Of a stretch of DNA of 8,353 nt, positions 1 through 6,765 are shown piece after piece. Numbering within the stretch: the stretch's first letter is position 1; each line of letters opens with the position of its first letter. The stretch spans positions 1-8,353 of the forward strand of contig CANBUF010000067.1 in the NCBI GenBank assembly GCA_947372575.1, written 5' to 3'. Below the pieces are notes generated by a model that did not search any database, was not told where the DNA came from, and was given only the letters and a program-made list of their open reading frames with translations. This DNA is from Alcaligenaceae bacterium (GTDB lineage: Bacteria; Pseudomonadota; Gammaproteobacteria; Burkholderiales; Burkholderiaceae). The position numbers and the translations under genes are program-made.

Positions 1-882
1 GTTCGCCAACAGATTGAGGCGCTCATTCTCGAAGCCGACGTCTTGATCGAGCAATTTCGTCCTGGTGTCATGCAGCGCCTGGGCTTGGGGTATGACGCCG
101 TCTCGCGCCTCAATCCCCGTTTGATTTATTGTTCTATCACCGGCTTTGGGCAAACAGGTCCCTACTCCCAGTTAGCGTCTCATGATCTGAACTATCAGGC
201 GCAGTCTGGCATGCTCAACCTCACAGCGGACGACCAGGGCAAACCTGGCTTACCCCCGATGCTGACCGCGGATCTGGCCGGAGGCGCTTATCCGGCAATG
301 ATGAATATTTTGTTGGGTTTACGCAAACGCGATCAGGATGGCTTGGGTTGTCATATCGATGTATCAATGTCCGACAATCTATTTCCACTGATGTACTGGG
401 GACTCGGCAACGGTTGGAGCACGGGCAACTGGCCCGCACCGAATAGCAGCCTGGTGACAGGTGGTACCGCACGCTATCAGATATACCAGACCGCGGATAA
501 CAAATTCCTGGCTGCCGCGCCGCTCGAAGATAAATTCTGGGAAACATTCTTAGATGTAATTGGCGCACCTGAGTTACGCGATATAGAAAATACCGCCTTG
601 GTCAAAGCCAGCATTGCCAAAATCATTGCAGGAAAAACAGCCGCAGCATGGATGGAGCTGTTCAAAGGACGCGATACCTGCGTATCTGAAATCATCGGAC
701 TCGAGCAAGCCGTACAAGATCCGCATTTCCAGGAACGTGGGCTGTTCAACCGTAGCGTGAGCTCGGCACAGGGCGCAAAGATCCCGGCACTCCCTACTTC
801 AGTGAGTCCTGTTTTTCTGGCGAAAGAAAACAACGTCCGCAGTCCGGAATTAGGTCAACACACCACTGAAATTTTGAAATAG
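1..882 (+). CDS. CaiB/BaiF family (class III) CoA-transferase, 5'-truncated by window edge
   Basis: This is the C-terminal 293 residues of a class III CoA-transferase. The frame is open to base 1, so roughly the first hundred residues of a ~400-residue protein lie outside the window. The fragment opens with the family signature around residues 13-30 (DVLIEQFRPGVMQRLGLGYD). It continues with the conserved 'ITGFGQTGPYS' and 'GLPPMLTADLAGGAYPAMMNILLGL' regions, the latter at about residues 83-107. The probable catalytic aspartate, which forms the acyl-aspartyl anhydride in family members such as formyl-CoA transferase, is Asp125 in 'DVSMSD'. Family enzymes move CoA between organic acids in the cytoplasm, often to activate a substrate for breakdown. 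The substrate here cannot be told from sequence. The gene ends in TAG 44 bases before an ABC-type receptor on the same strand, suggesting co-transcription. It could instead be an acyl-CoA racemase of the same fold. Confidence 0.9.
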   Translation, partial: VRQQIEALILEADVLIEQFRPGVMQRLGLGYDAVSRLNPRLIYCSITGFGQTGPYSQLASHDLNYQAQSGMLNLTADDQGKPGLPPMLTADLAGGAYPAMMNILLGLRKRDQDGLGCHIDVSMSDNLFPLMYWGLGNGWSTGNWPAPNSSLVTGGTARYQIYQTADNKFLAAAPLEDKFWETFLDVIGAPELRDIENTALVKASIAKIIAGKTAAAWMELFKGRDTCVSEIIGLEQAVQDPHFQERGLFNRSVSSAQGAKIPALPTSVSPVFLAKENNVRSPELGQHTTEILK

Positions 883-916
883 CATTTATACATATAAAAA
901 GTTTTTAAAAACATAC

Positions 917-920
917 GGAG
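917..920 (+). promoter_or_regulatory. Ribosome binding site of the ABC receptor gene
   Basis: GGAG sits six bases before the ATG at 927, a canonical Shine-Dalgarno spacing. It fixes the start used for the receptor gene. The 34 bases before it are AT-rich and contain a perfect 12-bp palindrome, GTTTTTAAAAAC, at 901-912. Confidence 0.75.
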
Positions 921-926
921 AAGACA

Positions 927-2141
927 ATGAAATTTAAACTGACTGCACTCGCTGCACTCACCTTAGGCACGTTATTGACAGTCCAGGCTTACGCCCAGGC
1001 AGACAAGCCCATTCGTATTGGCGCACTGGTCGATATGTCCGGCATTTATTCCGCGCATGGCGGACCCGGCATGGTGACTGCAGTCAATATGGCTATTGAA
1101 GACTTTGGTGGCAAAGTGCTCGGCCGACCCATCGAAGTTTTATCGGCTAATTATCAGAATAAAGTTGATATTGCGTCTGCACGTGCACGAGAATGGTATG
1201 ACCGTGATGATGTCAGTATGATCATCGAGTCAACCGACTCGGCCGCCTCACTCGCTTTGCAAAGAATTGGTAAAGAAAAGAAACGAATCACAATTTTTGC
1301 CGGCTCAGCGACGTCAGCCCTGACAAATGCGGAGTGTTCACCCTATGGCGTGCATTACGTCTATGACACCTATGCCTTGTCCCATGGCACAGGGATTGCT
1401 GTCACCAAGGCGGGCGGCGATAGCTGGTTCTTCATCACTGCAGACTATGCTTTTGGCCAGGCTCTTGAAAAAGATACCGCCGAAGTCGTGACCCAAAATG
1501 GTGGCAAAATCATCGGCTCGGTGCGCGCACCCTTGAACTCCCCTGATTTTTCTTCATACCTGCTCCAGGCACAAGCCTCCAAAGCAAAAGTCGTTGGTCT
1601 TGCCAACGCCGGCACCGATACGCAAAACTCTGTACGTCAAGCCAATGAATTTGGTATTACCCAAGGCGGTCAAAAACTGGTGACGCTATTGGTATTTTTG
1701 AATGACATTAAAGGCATGGGTTTAAAAATTGCCCAGGGCTTACAGTTTACGGACGGTTTCTATTGGGATTACAACGACGAAACCCGCGCGTTTGCCAATA
1801 AGTTTTATGCGCGTCACAAGGGGATGCCATCGATGGTACAGGCAGGTGCCTACTCTGCCACCATGCACTATTTGCAAGCTATTGCAGCAGCGGGCTCAAC
1901 CGATGCGGATGCCGTCGCTGCAAAAATGCAAGAAGCACCCATCAATGATTTCTTTGCTAAAAACGGCAAAATCCGCGCTGACGGACGCATGGTCCACGAC
2001 ATGTACCTCGCAGAAGCCAAAAAACCTTCTGAATCAAAAAGCGAATGGGACTTGTTGAAAATCAATGCCGTGATTCCAGGTGATCAGGCATTCCGCCCCT
2101 TGTCCGAGAGCGTTTGCCCGCTCGTCAAAAAAGCGTCCTGA
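927..2141 (+). CDS. ABC transporter substrate-binding protein, branched-chain amino acid/amide type (Peripla_BP_6)
   Basis: A 404-residue periplasmic receptor. It begins with a classic Sec signal peptide: Lys2/Lys4, a hydrophobic core at about residues 5-19, and a probable cut after Ala-Tyr-Ala at residue 23. The mature protein starts near 'DKPIRIGALVDMSGIYSAHG', the typical first strand and ligand loop of LivJ/AmiC-like receptors. Further family features are 'IESTDSAASLALQRIGKEKK' at about 100-119, 'DYAFGQALEKD' in the middle and 'AGAYSATMHYLQAI' near the end of the second lobe. It has only two cysteines, Cys137 and Cys397, which could form a disulfide in the periplasm (inference). Such proteins deliver ligands to LivHMGF-type ABC permeases, but no permease or ATPase gene is in view. 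It lies 44 bases after the CoA-transferase and upstream of a Bug receptor, suggesting uptake of the compound handled by this operon. The ligand is unknown; amino acids, amides, aromatic acids or short acids are all possible in this family. Confidence 0.9.
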   Translation: MKFKLTALAALTLGTLLTVQAYAQADKPIRIGALVDMSGIYSAHGGPGMVTAVNMAIEDFGGKVLGRPIEVLSANYQNKVDIASARAREWYDRDDVSMIIESTDSAASLALQRIGKEKKRITIFAGSATSALTNAECSPYGVHYVYDTYALSHGTGIAVTKAGGDSWFFITADYAFGQALEKDTAEVVTQNGGKIIGSVRAPLNSPDFSSYLLQAQASKAKVVGLANAGTDTQNSVRQANEFGITQGGQKLVTLLVFLNDIKGMGLKIAQGLQFTDGFYWDYNDETRAFANKFYARHKGMPSMVQAGAYSATMHYLQAIAAAGSTDADAVAAKMQEAPINDFFAKNGKIRADGRMVHDMYLAEAKKPSESKSEWDLLKINAVIPGDQAFRPLSESVCPLVKKAS

Positions 2142-2161
2142 TTCAATTTAAATTTGTCATC

Positions 2162-2194
2162 CCGTCATGCAAGGGTAGTCCCCGCGCGTGACGG
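2162..2194 (+). promoter_or_regulatory. Hairpin between the two receptor genes (possible attenuator or mRNA-processing stem)
   Basis: CCGTCA at 2162-2167 pairs with TGACGG at 2189-2194. GGG at 2173-2175 can pair with CCC at 2180-2182 across a TAGT loop, making an interrupted stem. It is followed by ATCATTTTCATAATAAAAAA, which lacks a clean U-run, so it looks like a weak or partial terminator or a stabilising stem that would let the upstream receptor be made in excess. The GTG at 2188 lies in its 3' arm, which argues against that codon as the start of the Bug gene. Confidence 0.45.
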
Positions 2195-2223
2195 ATCATT
2201 TTCATAATAAAAAAGACAGAGAC

Positions 2224-3195
2224 ATGATTCTTAACATTGCATGCAGAATTCTGATGCTTGGCGCACTCGTGTGGCCAGCCCTTTCTATGGCTACTGAGCC
2301 CTGGCCAAACAAGCCCATCCGGATAGTGGTGACGTTTGCGCCAGGTGGCACCTCGGACGTCTTGTCCCGGGCGATTGCACCTGAACTGTCCAAGGCGCTG
2401 GGCCAACCTGTTGTTGTGGTGAATAAGCCTGGTGCGAACAGTATCATCGGCACGCAGGAAGTCGCCCGTTCCGCGCCTGATGGCTACACCATTGGTTTAT
2501 TCATCAGTGCGCACTCCATCAACCCCTACATCAACAACCATCTGCCCTACGATTCAAAAAAAGATTTCATCCCACTTGCAATGCTTGCACTCATGCCTGG
2601 CCTGCTGACGGTCAATCCAAATGTGCCGGTCAAGACCGTGCAGGAGCTGATCGCTCTGGCGAAAGAAAATCCAGGCACACTTTCGTATGGCACACCAGGC
2701 GGACTGACCTCTGGTCAGCTTTCCATGCAGTACCTGATCAAACTTGCAGGCGTGGACATCACAGAAATTTCGTACAAAGGTGGTGGCCCCGCAATTGCTG
2801 ACCTACTGGCGGGTCACATTCAGATGCTGATCAACAGTCCAACCTCAACGATTGCCCATGTTAAGACTGGCGGTCTGCGTGCACTCGCAACAACTGGAGC
2901 TAGACGCCCTGTGTCACTCGCCGACGTGCCGACAATTGCTGAGTCTGGCTTTCCGGGCTTTGAGCTGTATGAATGGTATGCGCTCTTTCTGCCCGCGGGC
3001 ACGCCACCGGAAATCGTCACACGCTTGCACACCGAAGTCATGAAAGTCATGGCCTCACCCGAAATGGTCAAACGCATCGCAGATATTGGTGCAGAAAGCA
3101 GTACCGATACGCCCGAGCAGTTTGCTAGTTTCGTCGAAAAAGAGGATCTTGCCTGGGGCAAGATCATCAAAGCGATTGGCGTGCGCCCGGAGTAG
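2224..3195 (+). CDS. Bug-family tripartite tricarboxylate transporter substrate receptor
   Basis: A 323-residue periplasmic binding protein of the Bug (TctC) family, the usual length for the family. I chose ATG 2224 over the in-frame GTG 2188 because the signal peptide then begins normally: Arg8, a hydrophobic core at about 9-20, and a likely cut after Ser-Met-Ala at residue 23. The GTG start would also put a charged stretch ahead of it and lies in a hairpin. Family marks are 'WPNKPIRIVV' just after the signal peptide, the ligand-binding 'PGGTSD' loop at 40-45, 'SYGTPGG' and 'YKGGGPA' in the middle, and 'DVPTIAESGFPGFE' in the second lobe. Bug proteins bind carboxylates and related small polar molecules, either for a TctAB permease (none in view) or as sensors. 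The ligand is unknown. The ribosome site is weak (AGACAGAG before the ATG), and translation may partly depend on the upstream gene, 82 bases away. Confidence 0.92.
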   Translation: MILNIACRILMLGALVWPALSMATEPWPNKPIRIVVTFAPGGTSDVLSRAIAPELSKALGQPVVVVNKPGANSIIGTQEVARSAPDGYTIGLFISAHSINPYINNHLPYDSKKDFIPLAMLALMPGLLTVNPNVPVKTVQELIALAKENPGTLSYGTPGGLTSGQLSMQYLIKLAGVDITEISYKGGGPAIADLLAGHIQMLINSPTSTIAHVKTGGLRALATTGARRPVSLADVPTIAESGFPGFELYEWYALFLPAGTPPEIVTRLHTEVMKVMASPEMVKRIADIGAESSTDTPEQFASFVEKEDLAWGKIIKAIGVRPE

Positions 3196-3210
3196 CGTGA
3201 CGTCAAATTG

Positions 3211-3239
3211 CCGTGAGTCGGGAAGTGTCCCGCTCACGG
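3211..3239. terminator. Hairpin between convergent genes, probable bidirectional terminator
   Basis: CCGTGAG at 3211-3217 pairs with CTCACGG at 3233-3239, and CGGGA at 3219-3223 pairs with TCCCG at 3228-3232. The result is a 12-pair GC-rich stem with one bulged T and a four-base loop. It lies between the Bug gene ending at 3195 and the opposing SDR gene ending at 3258. No strong T-run follows on the plus strand. On the minus strand it is followed by CAATTTGACG, a weak U-tract. A second small stem, GACCC 3251-3255 with GGGTC 3261-3265, spans the SDR stop codon. Confidence 0.65.
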
Positions 3240-3257
3240 TCATGCTCACTGACCCAA

Positions 3258-4022
3258 TCAGGGTCGAAAGCGTGAACCTGCATCGACCGAGATTACATCT
3301 CCGCTCATGTACTTTGCAGCATCCGAGGCAAAGAAGACAGCAAGGTTTGCAACCTCCTCGGCCTTACCCATTCGGCCGTAGGGTAAATTGGCCATCAGCT
3401 TGCCATACGCCTGACGATCCACCTCTGTTTTGGGATGCAGCAAATTATCGGTCCTGGGGGTATGAATCAGGCCAGGGTTAATGCCCAGCACTCGCACACC
3501 ATGATCGACACTTTCGGCACCAAACGCTTTTGTAAACGCGATAAGAGAAGCATTGGCAATCGACGTACCAATCGAATTTGGATTGAGTTTTTCGCCAGCA
3601 ATCCCGATGATGTTGATGATGACGCCAGACTTGCGCTGCATCATGTGGGGGTAGAGTGCGCGACTCAGCATGATGGTGGACATCACCTTACCCTCGAACC
3701 CCTCTCGAAACCCTGCTGGGTCAATATTGATGAGATTCCCCCGACCAATGGCACCCGCAGAGTTGATCAGGATTTCGGTCTCGGGGAAAGCTGCACCCAA
3801 TTCCTCAGCACTGCCAGGCTCAGAGAGATTCACAGATTCGATCAATACGTCGACGGGATACTGAGCCTGAATATTTTGCCGTGCCTCTTTGAGTGAGGCC
3901 AAATCACGTGCCACCAGTCGCAAGGCACAGCCCTCTGCGGCGAGCGCTTGTGCAATTGCAAAGCCGATCCCTTTGGAGCCGCCCGTCACTAAAGCGACCT
4001 TACCCTTCAGGTTGAAATCCAT
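3258..4022 (-). CDS. SDR-fold protein with substituted catalytic residues
   Basis: A 254-residue classical short-chain dehydrogenase/reductase fold of normal length. The nucleotide-binding motif TGGSKGIG is intact at 13-20, NSAG is at 87-90, and the 'INPG' motif after the active site is at 181-184. The active site is not intact. Aligned by the usual Ser-x13-Tyr-x3-Lys spacing, Ser is Gly140, Tyr is Thr153 and Lys is Asn157. The helix Asn of the tetrad appears to be Lys112. From memory, a subgroup of bacterial SDRs annotated like PRK06125 shares the 'GxAGNAALxAFTRALG' style here, so this may be a stable family trait rather than decay. The protein should bind NAD(P), but standard Tyr-based hydride chemistry is unlikely. 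It may be a binding or regulatory protein, or use different chemistry. The start is supported by GAGGAG five bases upstream. It is convergent with the Bug gene and divergent from the FAD gene; a link to the uptake operon is only positional. Confidence 0.88.
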   Translation of the reverse strand: MDFNLKGKVALVTGGSKGIGFAIAQALAAEGCALRLVARDLASLKEARQNIQAQYPVDVLIESVNLSEPGSAEELGAAFPETEILINSAGAIGRGNLINIDPAGFREGFEGKVMSTIMLSRALYPHMMQRKSGVIINIIGIAGEKLNPNSIGTSIANASLIAFTKAFGAESVDHGVRVLGINPGLIHTPRTDNLLHPKTEVDRQAYGKLMANLPYGRMGKAEEVANLAVFFASDAAKYMSGDVISVDAGSRFRP

Positions 4023-4027
4023 TGTCT

Positions 4028-4033
4028 CTCCTC
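4028..4033 (-). promoter_or_regulatory. Strong ribosome binding site of the SDR-like gene
   Basis: On the minus strand GAGGAG lies five bases before the ATG at 4022, a near-ideal Shine-Dalgarno. It decides the start codon and shows that the gene is well set up for translation, which argues against it being a decaying pseudogene. Confidence 0.8.
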
Positions 4034-4046
4034 ATGTTGTTGTTCT

Positions 4047-4076
4047 TAAAATGCAGCGCCAAAGGTAAAATGCAGC
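4047..4076. repeat. Pair of 11-bp direct repeats, possible operator in the divergent promoter region
   Basis: TAAAATGCAGC occurs at 4047-4057 and again at 4066-4076, 19 bases start to start, close to two turns of the helix. A second pair, CAGGATTT at 4191-4198 and 4209-4216, lies nearer the FAD gene with an 18-base period. Direct repeats at this spacing suit a tandem-site regulator, but no regulator gene is in view and the role is an inference. Confidence 0.35.
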
Positions 4077-4245
4077 ATCCAATATCCCGGTGGACTTTAG
4101 CATTCGGCGTGAGATGTTTCCAGTCCGTCCTAAATAAACCGCATACCCTAATCATGCCTGGCGCTGGGGGTGCTCGCATGCTTCAAAAGCCAGGATTTGA
4201 TCGTCGGACAGGATTTTTAGCGCTTTATTGTGTATCGTTCTCCCT

Positions 4246-5859
4246 ATGATCCACATTACAGAAATTCGCCTCCCAATTGAGCATGCTCCTGCAGCGCTTG
4301 AGGCAGCCATTATCGAGCGTTTAGGCATCGAATCTGACGACTTACTTGGCTTTGAAGTCTTCAAGCGCAGCTACGATGCGCGCAAGAATAGTGCCCTCTC
4401 CTTTATTTATACCGTTGATGTCAGTGTCAGGGACCCAGAATCGGTTCTCGCCAGATTTAAAGCTGATCTGCATATCAAGCCTGCGCCTGACACTAGCTAC
4501 CATTTTGTGGCACAGGCCTCTGACATTGCTTTCTATGCAACCCGACTCAGACCTGTGGTGATCGGTTTTGGTCCCTGTGGGATTTTTGCAGCCCTGGTCC
4601 TTGCCCAGATGGGTTTTAAACCCATCGTGCTCGAGCGCGGTAAAGCTGTGCGTGAACGCACACTGGATACTTGGGGCTTGTGGCGTAAAAATGTGCTCAA
4701 CCCCGAATCAAACGTGCAGTTTGGTGAAGGTGGCGCGGGTACGTTCTCTGACGGGAAGCTTTACAGCCAGATCAAAGACCCCCAGTTTTATGGCCGCAAA
4801 GTCATCCGAGAATTTATCAAAGCCGGAGCACCCGAAGAAATCCTTTATGTAGCTAAACCACATATCGGCACCTTCCGACTCGTCGGGGTGGTCGAAAAAA
4901 TGCGTGAAGAAATCATTGCATTAGGCGGTGAAATCCGTTTTTCCCAAAAAGTTATTGGCTTTGATATCGAGCAGGGCCAGGTTCGTGGCGTGCGTCTTGA
5001 AAGCGGCGAGCACATCGCTGCCGATCATGTCATCCTCGCCCTCGGACACAGCGCACGTGATACGTTCCAGGCATTACACGATGACGGCGTCTACATGGAA
5101 GCCAAACCCTTCTCAATCGGGTTTCGCATCGAACACCCGCAATCCATGATCGATCGCGCCCGACTCGGTCCACATGCCGGCAGTCCACTCATCGGCGCAG
5201 CGGACTATAAGCTTGTGCACCATGCCAAAAATGGGCGTGCCGTATATAGCTTCTGCATGTGTCCGGGCGGGACCGTTGTGGCCGCTACCTCCGAACCCAA
5301 TCGTGTGGTCACCAATGGCATGAGCCAGTACTCACGCAACGAACGCAATGCGAATGCCGGCATTGTCGTGGGCATCACCCCTGAAGATTATCCTGGTGGT
5401 CCTTTGGCTGGCATTGAGTTTCAACGCGCCATCGAATCAAAGGCATATGAGCTGGGTGGCGGCACCTACGAGGCACCTGGACAGCTCGTTGGGGACTTCC
5501 TTATGGGCCGGCCCTCGACAGCACTGGGCATTGTCACACCGTCCTATAAGCCAGGCGTTCACCTGACGGATCTTGCGAGCAGCCTGCCTGCTTACGCCAT
5601 CGAAGCGATCCGTGAGGCCATTCCTGCTTTCGAAAAGCAGATCAAAGGTTTCTCCATGCACGATGCGGTACTGACGGGTGTTGAAACCAGAACGTCTTCA
5701 CCTTTGCGGATCAAACGAGGTGATGACCTCCAGAGCGTAAACGTCAAAGGAATCTATCCGGCTGGCGAAGGCGCAGGCTACGCCGGCGGCATCCTCTCAG
5801 CTGGAGTAGACGGTATCCGTGTTGCCCAAGCTGTTGCCTTAAGCTACAAGGACGCATGA
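4246..5859 (+). CDS. FAD-dependent dehydrogenase, COG2509-type (uncharacterised)
   Basis: A 537-residue flavoprotein with the typical length and layout of the COG2509 family. An N-terminal domain of about 100 residues ('EVFKRSYDARK' at 37-47) precedes a Rossmann FAD site: VVIGFGPCGIFAALVLAQMG from residue 104, with Gly107/Gly109/Gly112 as GxGxxG and Glu130 as the ribose-binding acid. The family hallmark QFGEGGAGTFSDGKL is at 158-172. The C-terminal FAD-contact motif GIYPAGEGAGYAGGI is at 502-516, preceded by 'TRTSSPLRI'. Homologues are widespread in bacteria, but I know of no established substrate; a redox role in the cytoplasm is all that can be claimed. I chose ATG 4246 because homologues begin 'MI.ITE.RLP'; an in-frame TTG at 4228 would add six residues. 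No clear Shine-Dalgarno precedes either start, so the mRNA may be leaderless or weakly translated. The gene overlaps cho by four bases (ATGA), so the two are co-transcribed. Confidence 0.9.
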   Translation: MIHITEIRLPIEHAPAALEAAIIERLGIESDDLLGFEVFKRSYDARKNSALSFIYTVDVSVRDPESVLARFKADLHIKPAPDTSYHFVAQASDIAFYATRLRPVVIGFGPCGIFAALVLAQMGFKPIVLERGKAVRERTLDTWGLWRKNVLNPESNVQFGEGGAGTFSDGKLYSQIKDPQFYGRKVIREFIKAGAPEEILYVAKPHIGTFRLVGVVEKMREEIIALGGEIRFSQKVIGFDIEQGQVRGVRLESGEHIAADHVILALGHSARDTFQALHDDGVYMEAKPFSIGFRIEHPQSMIDRARLGPHAGSPLIGAADYKLVHHAKNGRAVYSFCMCPGGTVVAATSEPNRVVTNGMSQYSRNERNANAGIVVGITPEDYPGGPLAGIEFQRAIESKAYELGGGTYEAPGQLVGDFLMGRPSTALGIVTPSYKPGVHLTDLASSLPAYAIEAIREAIPAFEKQIKGFSMHDAVLTGVETRTSSPLRIKRGDDLQSVNVKGIYPAGEGAGYAGGILSAGVDGIRVAQAVALSYKDA

Positions 5860-6725
5860 GCCGTACACGCAGGACGCGCACCGTGCGTCCTGAACTTGAT
5901 CCCCTCAATATTTATGAGTACCCGACGCATCTGCGTCAGGAGATTGAGGCACTACCGAACGCCCCCGGGGTCTACACCTTTCATGGGGCGCAGGGTGATT
6001 TACCGCTGTATATCGGCAAAAGCGTGAATCTTCGTAGCCGAGTGCTCTCGCATTTGCGAACGGTCGATGAAGCGCGGATGCTGCGTCAAACTCAGCGGAT
6101 CAGTCATATTCAAACCACAGGCGAAATCGGTGCCCTGCTGTTAGAAGCCAGCATGATCAAGCAACAGCAACCGTTATTTAATCAAAAATTGCGGCGTACC
6201 CGTCAAATGTGCTCGCTACGTCTGGTGGATGGTCGACCTGAAGTTGTCTATTCCCGTGATGTGAATTTTGCCTGCGAACCAGGCTTGTATGGTCTCTATG
6301 CCAGTCGTCATGCGGCATTGGAACATTTACGTAATTTGGCAAATGAACAGAAATTGTGCCTGGGTGTGCTCGGGATTGAAAAACTCCGATCGGGCCAGGC
6401 ATGCTTTCGTGCAATGATTAACCGCTGCCAGGGCGCCTGTCGTGGCGACGAAACCCTGGCGAGTCATACGCAGCGTTTACTTGAGGTGCTGGAGCGCGAA
6501 AAAATATTTTGCTGGCCGTACCCGTCTGCCATTGGACTGGTGGAACGGCACGATACGCAGACGCAGATTCACGTCATTGATCACTGGTGTTATCTGGGCA
6601 GCGTGCGCAAAATCAGCGAGGCTAGGACACTCGAGCGGCAGGCCCCAGGCTTTGACGCGGACGGCTACAAGATCCTCTGTAAACCCATTCTGAACGGTTC
6701 CGCCGAAATCGTCAGTTTGGATTGA
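5856..6725 (+). CDS. cho: Excinuclease Cho (UvrC-like GIY-YIG endonuclease)
   Basis: A 289-residue single-domain nuclease matching E. coli Cho (about 295 residues) along its length, for example 'IYEYPTHLR' at 19-27, 'LYIGKSVNLRSRVLSHLRT' at 51-69 and 'GFDADGYKILCKP' near the end. The GIY-YIG domain has Gly38-Val-Tyr40 and Tyr52-Ile-Gly54, then Lys55, Arg60 and Glu97 in LLLEA, the expected metal-binding glutamate. In E. coli, Cho makes the 3' incision in UvrA/UvrB-dependent nucleotide excision repair of bulky lesions UvrC handles poorly. It lacks UvrC's second (5') nuclease and HhH domains. Four cysteines, 168, 183, 191 and 195, are spaced x14-x7-x3, resembling the UvrC pattern reported to hold an iron-sulfur cluster. 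The start is set by AAGGA shortly before the ATG and by the ATGA overlap with the FAD gene. No LexA box was seen upstream, so SOS control is not evident here. Confidence 0.95.
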   Translation: MSRTRRTRTVRPELDPLNIYEYPTHLRQEIEALPNAPGVYTFHGAQGDLPLYIGKSVNLRSRVLSHLRTVDEARMLRQTQRISHIQTTGEIGALLLEASMIKQQQPLFNQKLRRTRQMCSLRLVDGRPEVVYSRDVNFACEPGLYGLYASRHAALEHLRNLANEQKLCLGVLGIEKLRSGQACFRAMINRCQGACRGDETLASHTQRLLEVLEREKIFCWPYPSAIGLVERHDTQTQIHVIDHWCYLGSVRKISEARTLERQAPGFDADGYKILCKPILNGSAEIVSLD

Positions 6726-6734
6726 GTCTCACAG

Positions 6735-6765
6735 CCAGACCGCGCCGACGTCTCAGTCTGGTTTT
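6735..6765 (+). terminator. Rho-independent-type terminator after cho
   Basis: CCAGAC at 6735-6740 pairs with GTCTGG at 6756-6761 and is followed at once by TTTT (6762-6765). The loop is long at 15 bases, so it is only moderately strong. It overlaps the last codons and stop of the opposing gene, whose transcript would carry the same stem without a T-run. Confidence 0.55.

Larger units (their letters stand above)
4023..4245. other. Divergent intergenic region between the SDR-like gene and the FAD-dehydrogenase operon
   Basis: This 223-base stretch must hold the promoters of both divergent transcripts. I find no pair of good -35 and -10 boxes for either. Besides the two direct-repeat pairs, it has an inverted repeat, CCTGGC 4157-4162 with GCCAGG 4189-4194, enclosing a GCATGC palindrome. 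A plus-strand reading frame crosses the region at 4022-4249 but has no family resemblance. No LexA-type box (CTGT-N8-ACAG) was found, which matters because the second gene of the operon is cho, SOS-regulated in E. coli. Confidence 0.5.

Noticed and set aside
874..898. Promoter before the ABC receptor gene (TTGAAA 874-879, TATAAA 893-898)
   Set aside because: The boxes are only 13 bases apart, too close for a sigma-70 promoter. The AT-rich gap alone is not enough support.
2188..2223. GTG 2188 as the start of the Bug receptor
   Set aside because: It sits in the 3' arm of a hairpin and would place twelve mostly polar or charged residues ahead of a normal signal peptide. ATG 2224 fits the family better.
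3435..3896. Plus-strand open frame (153 codons) across the SDR-like gene
   Set aside because: Complement of a well-supported SDR-fold gene; the translation is rich in unrelated residues and has no family signature.
4023..4245. LexA/SOS box controlling cho
   Set aside because: No CTGT-N8-ACAG or close match was found by eye on either strand, but a species-specific LexA motif was not tested.
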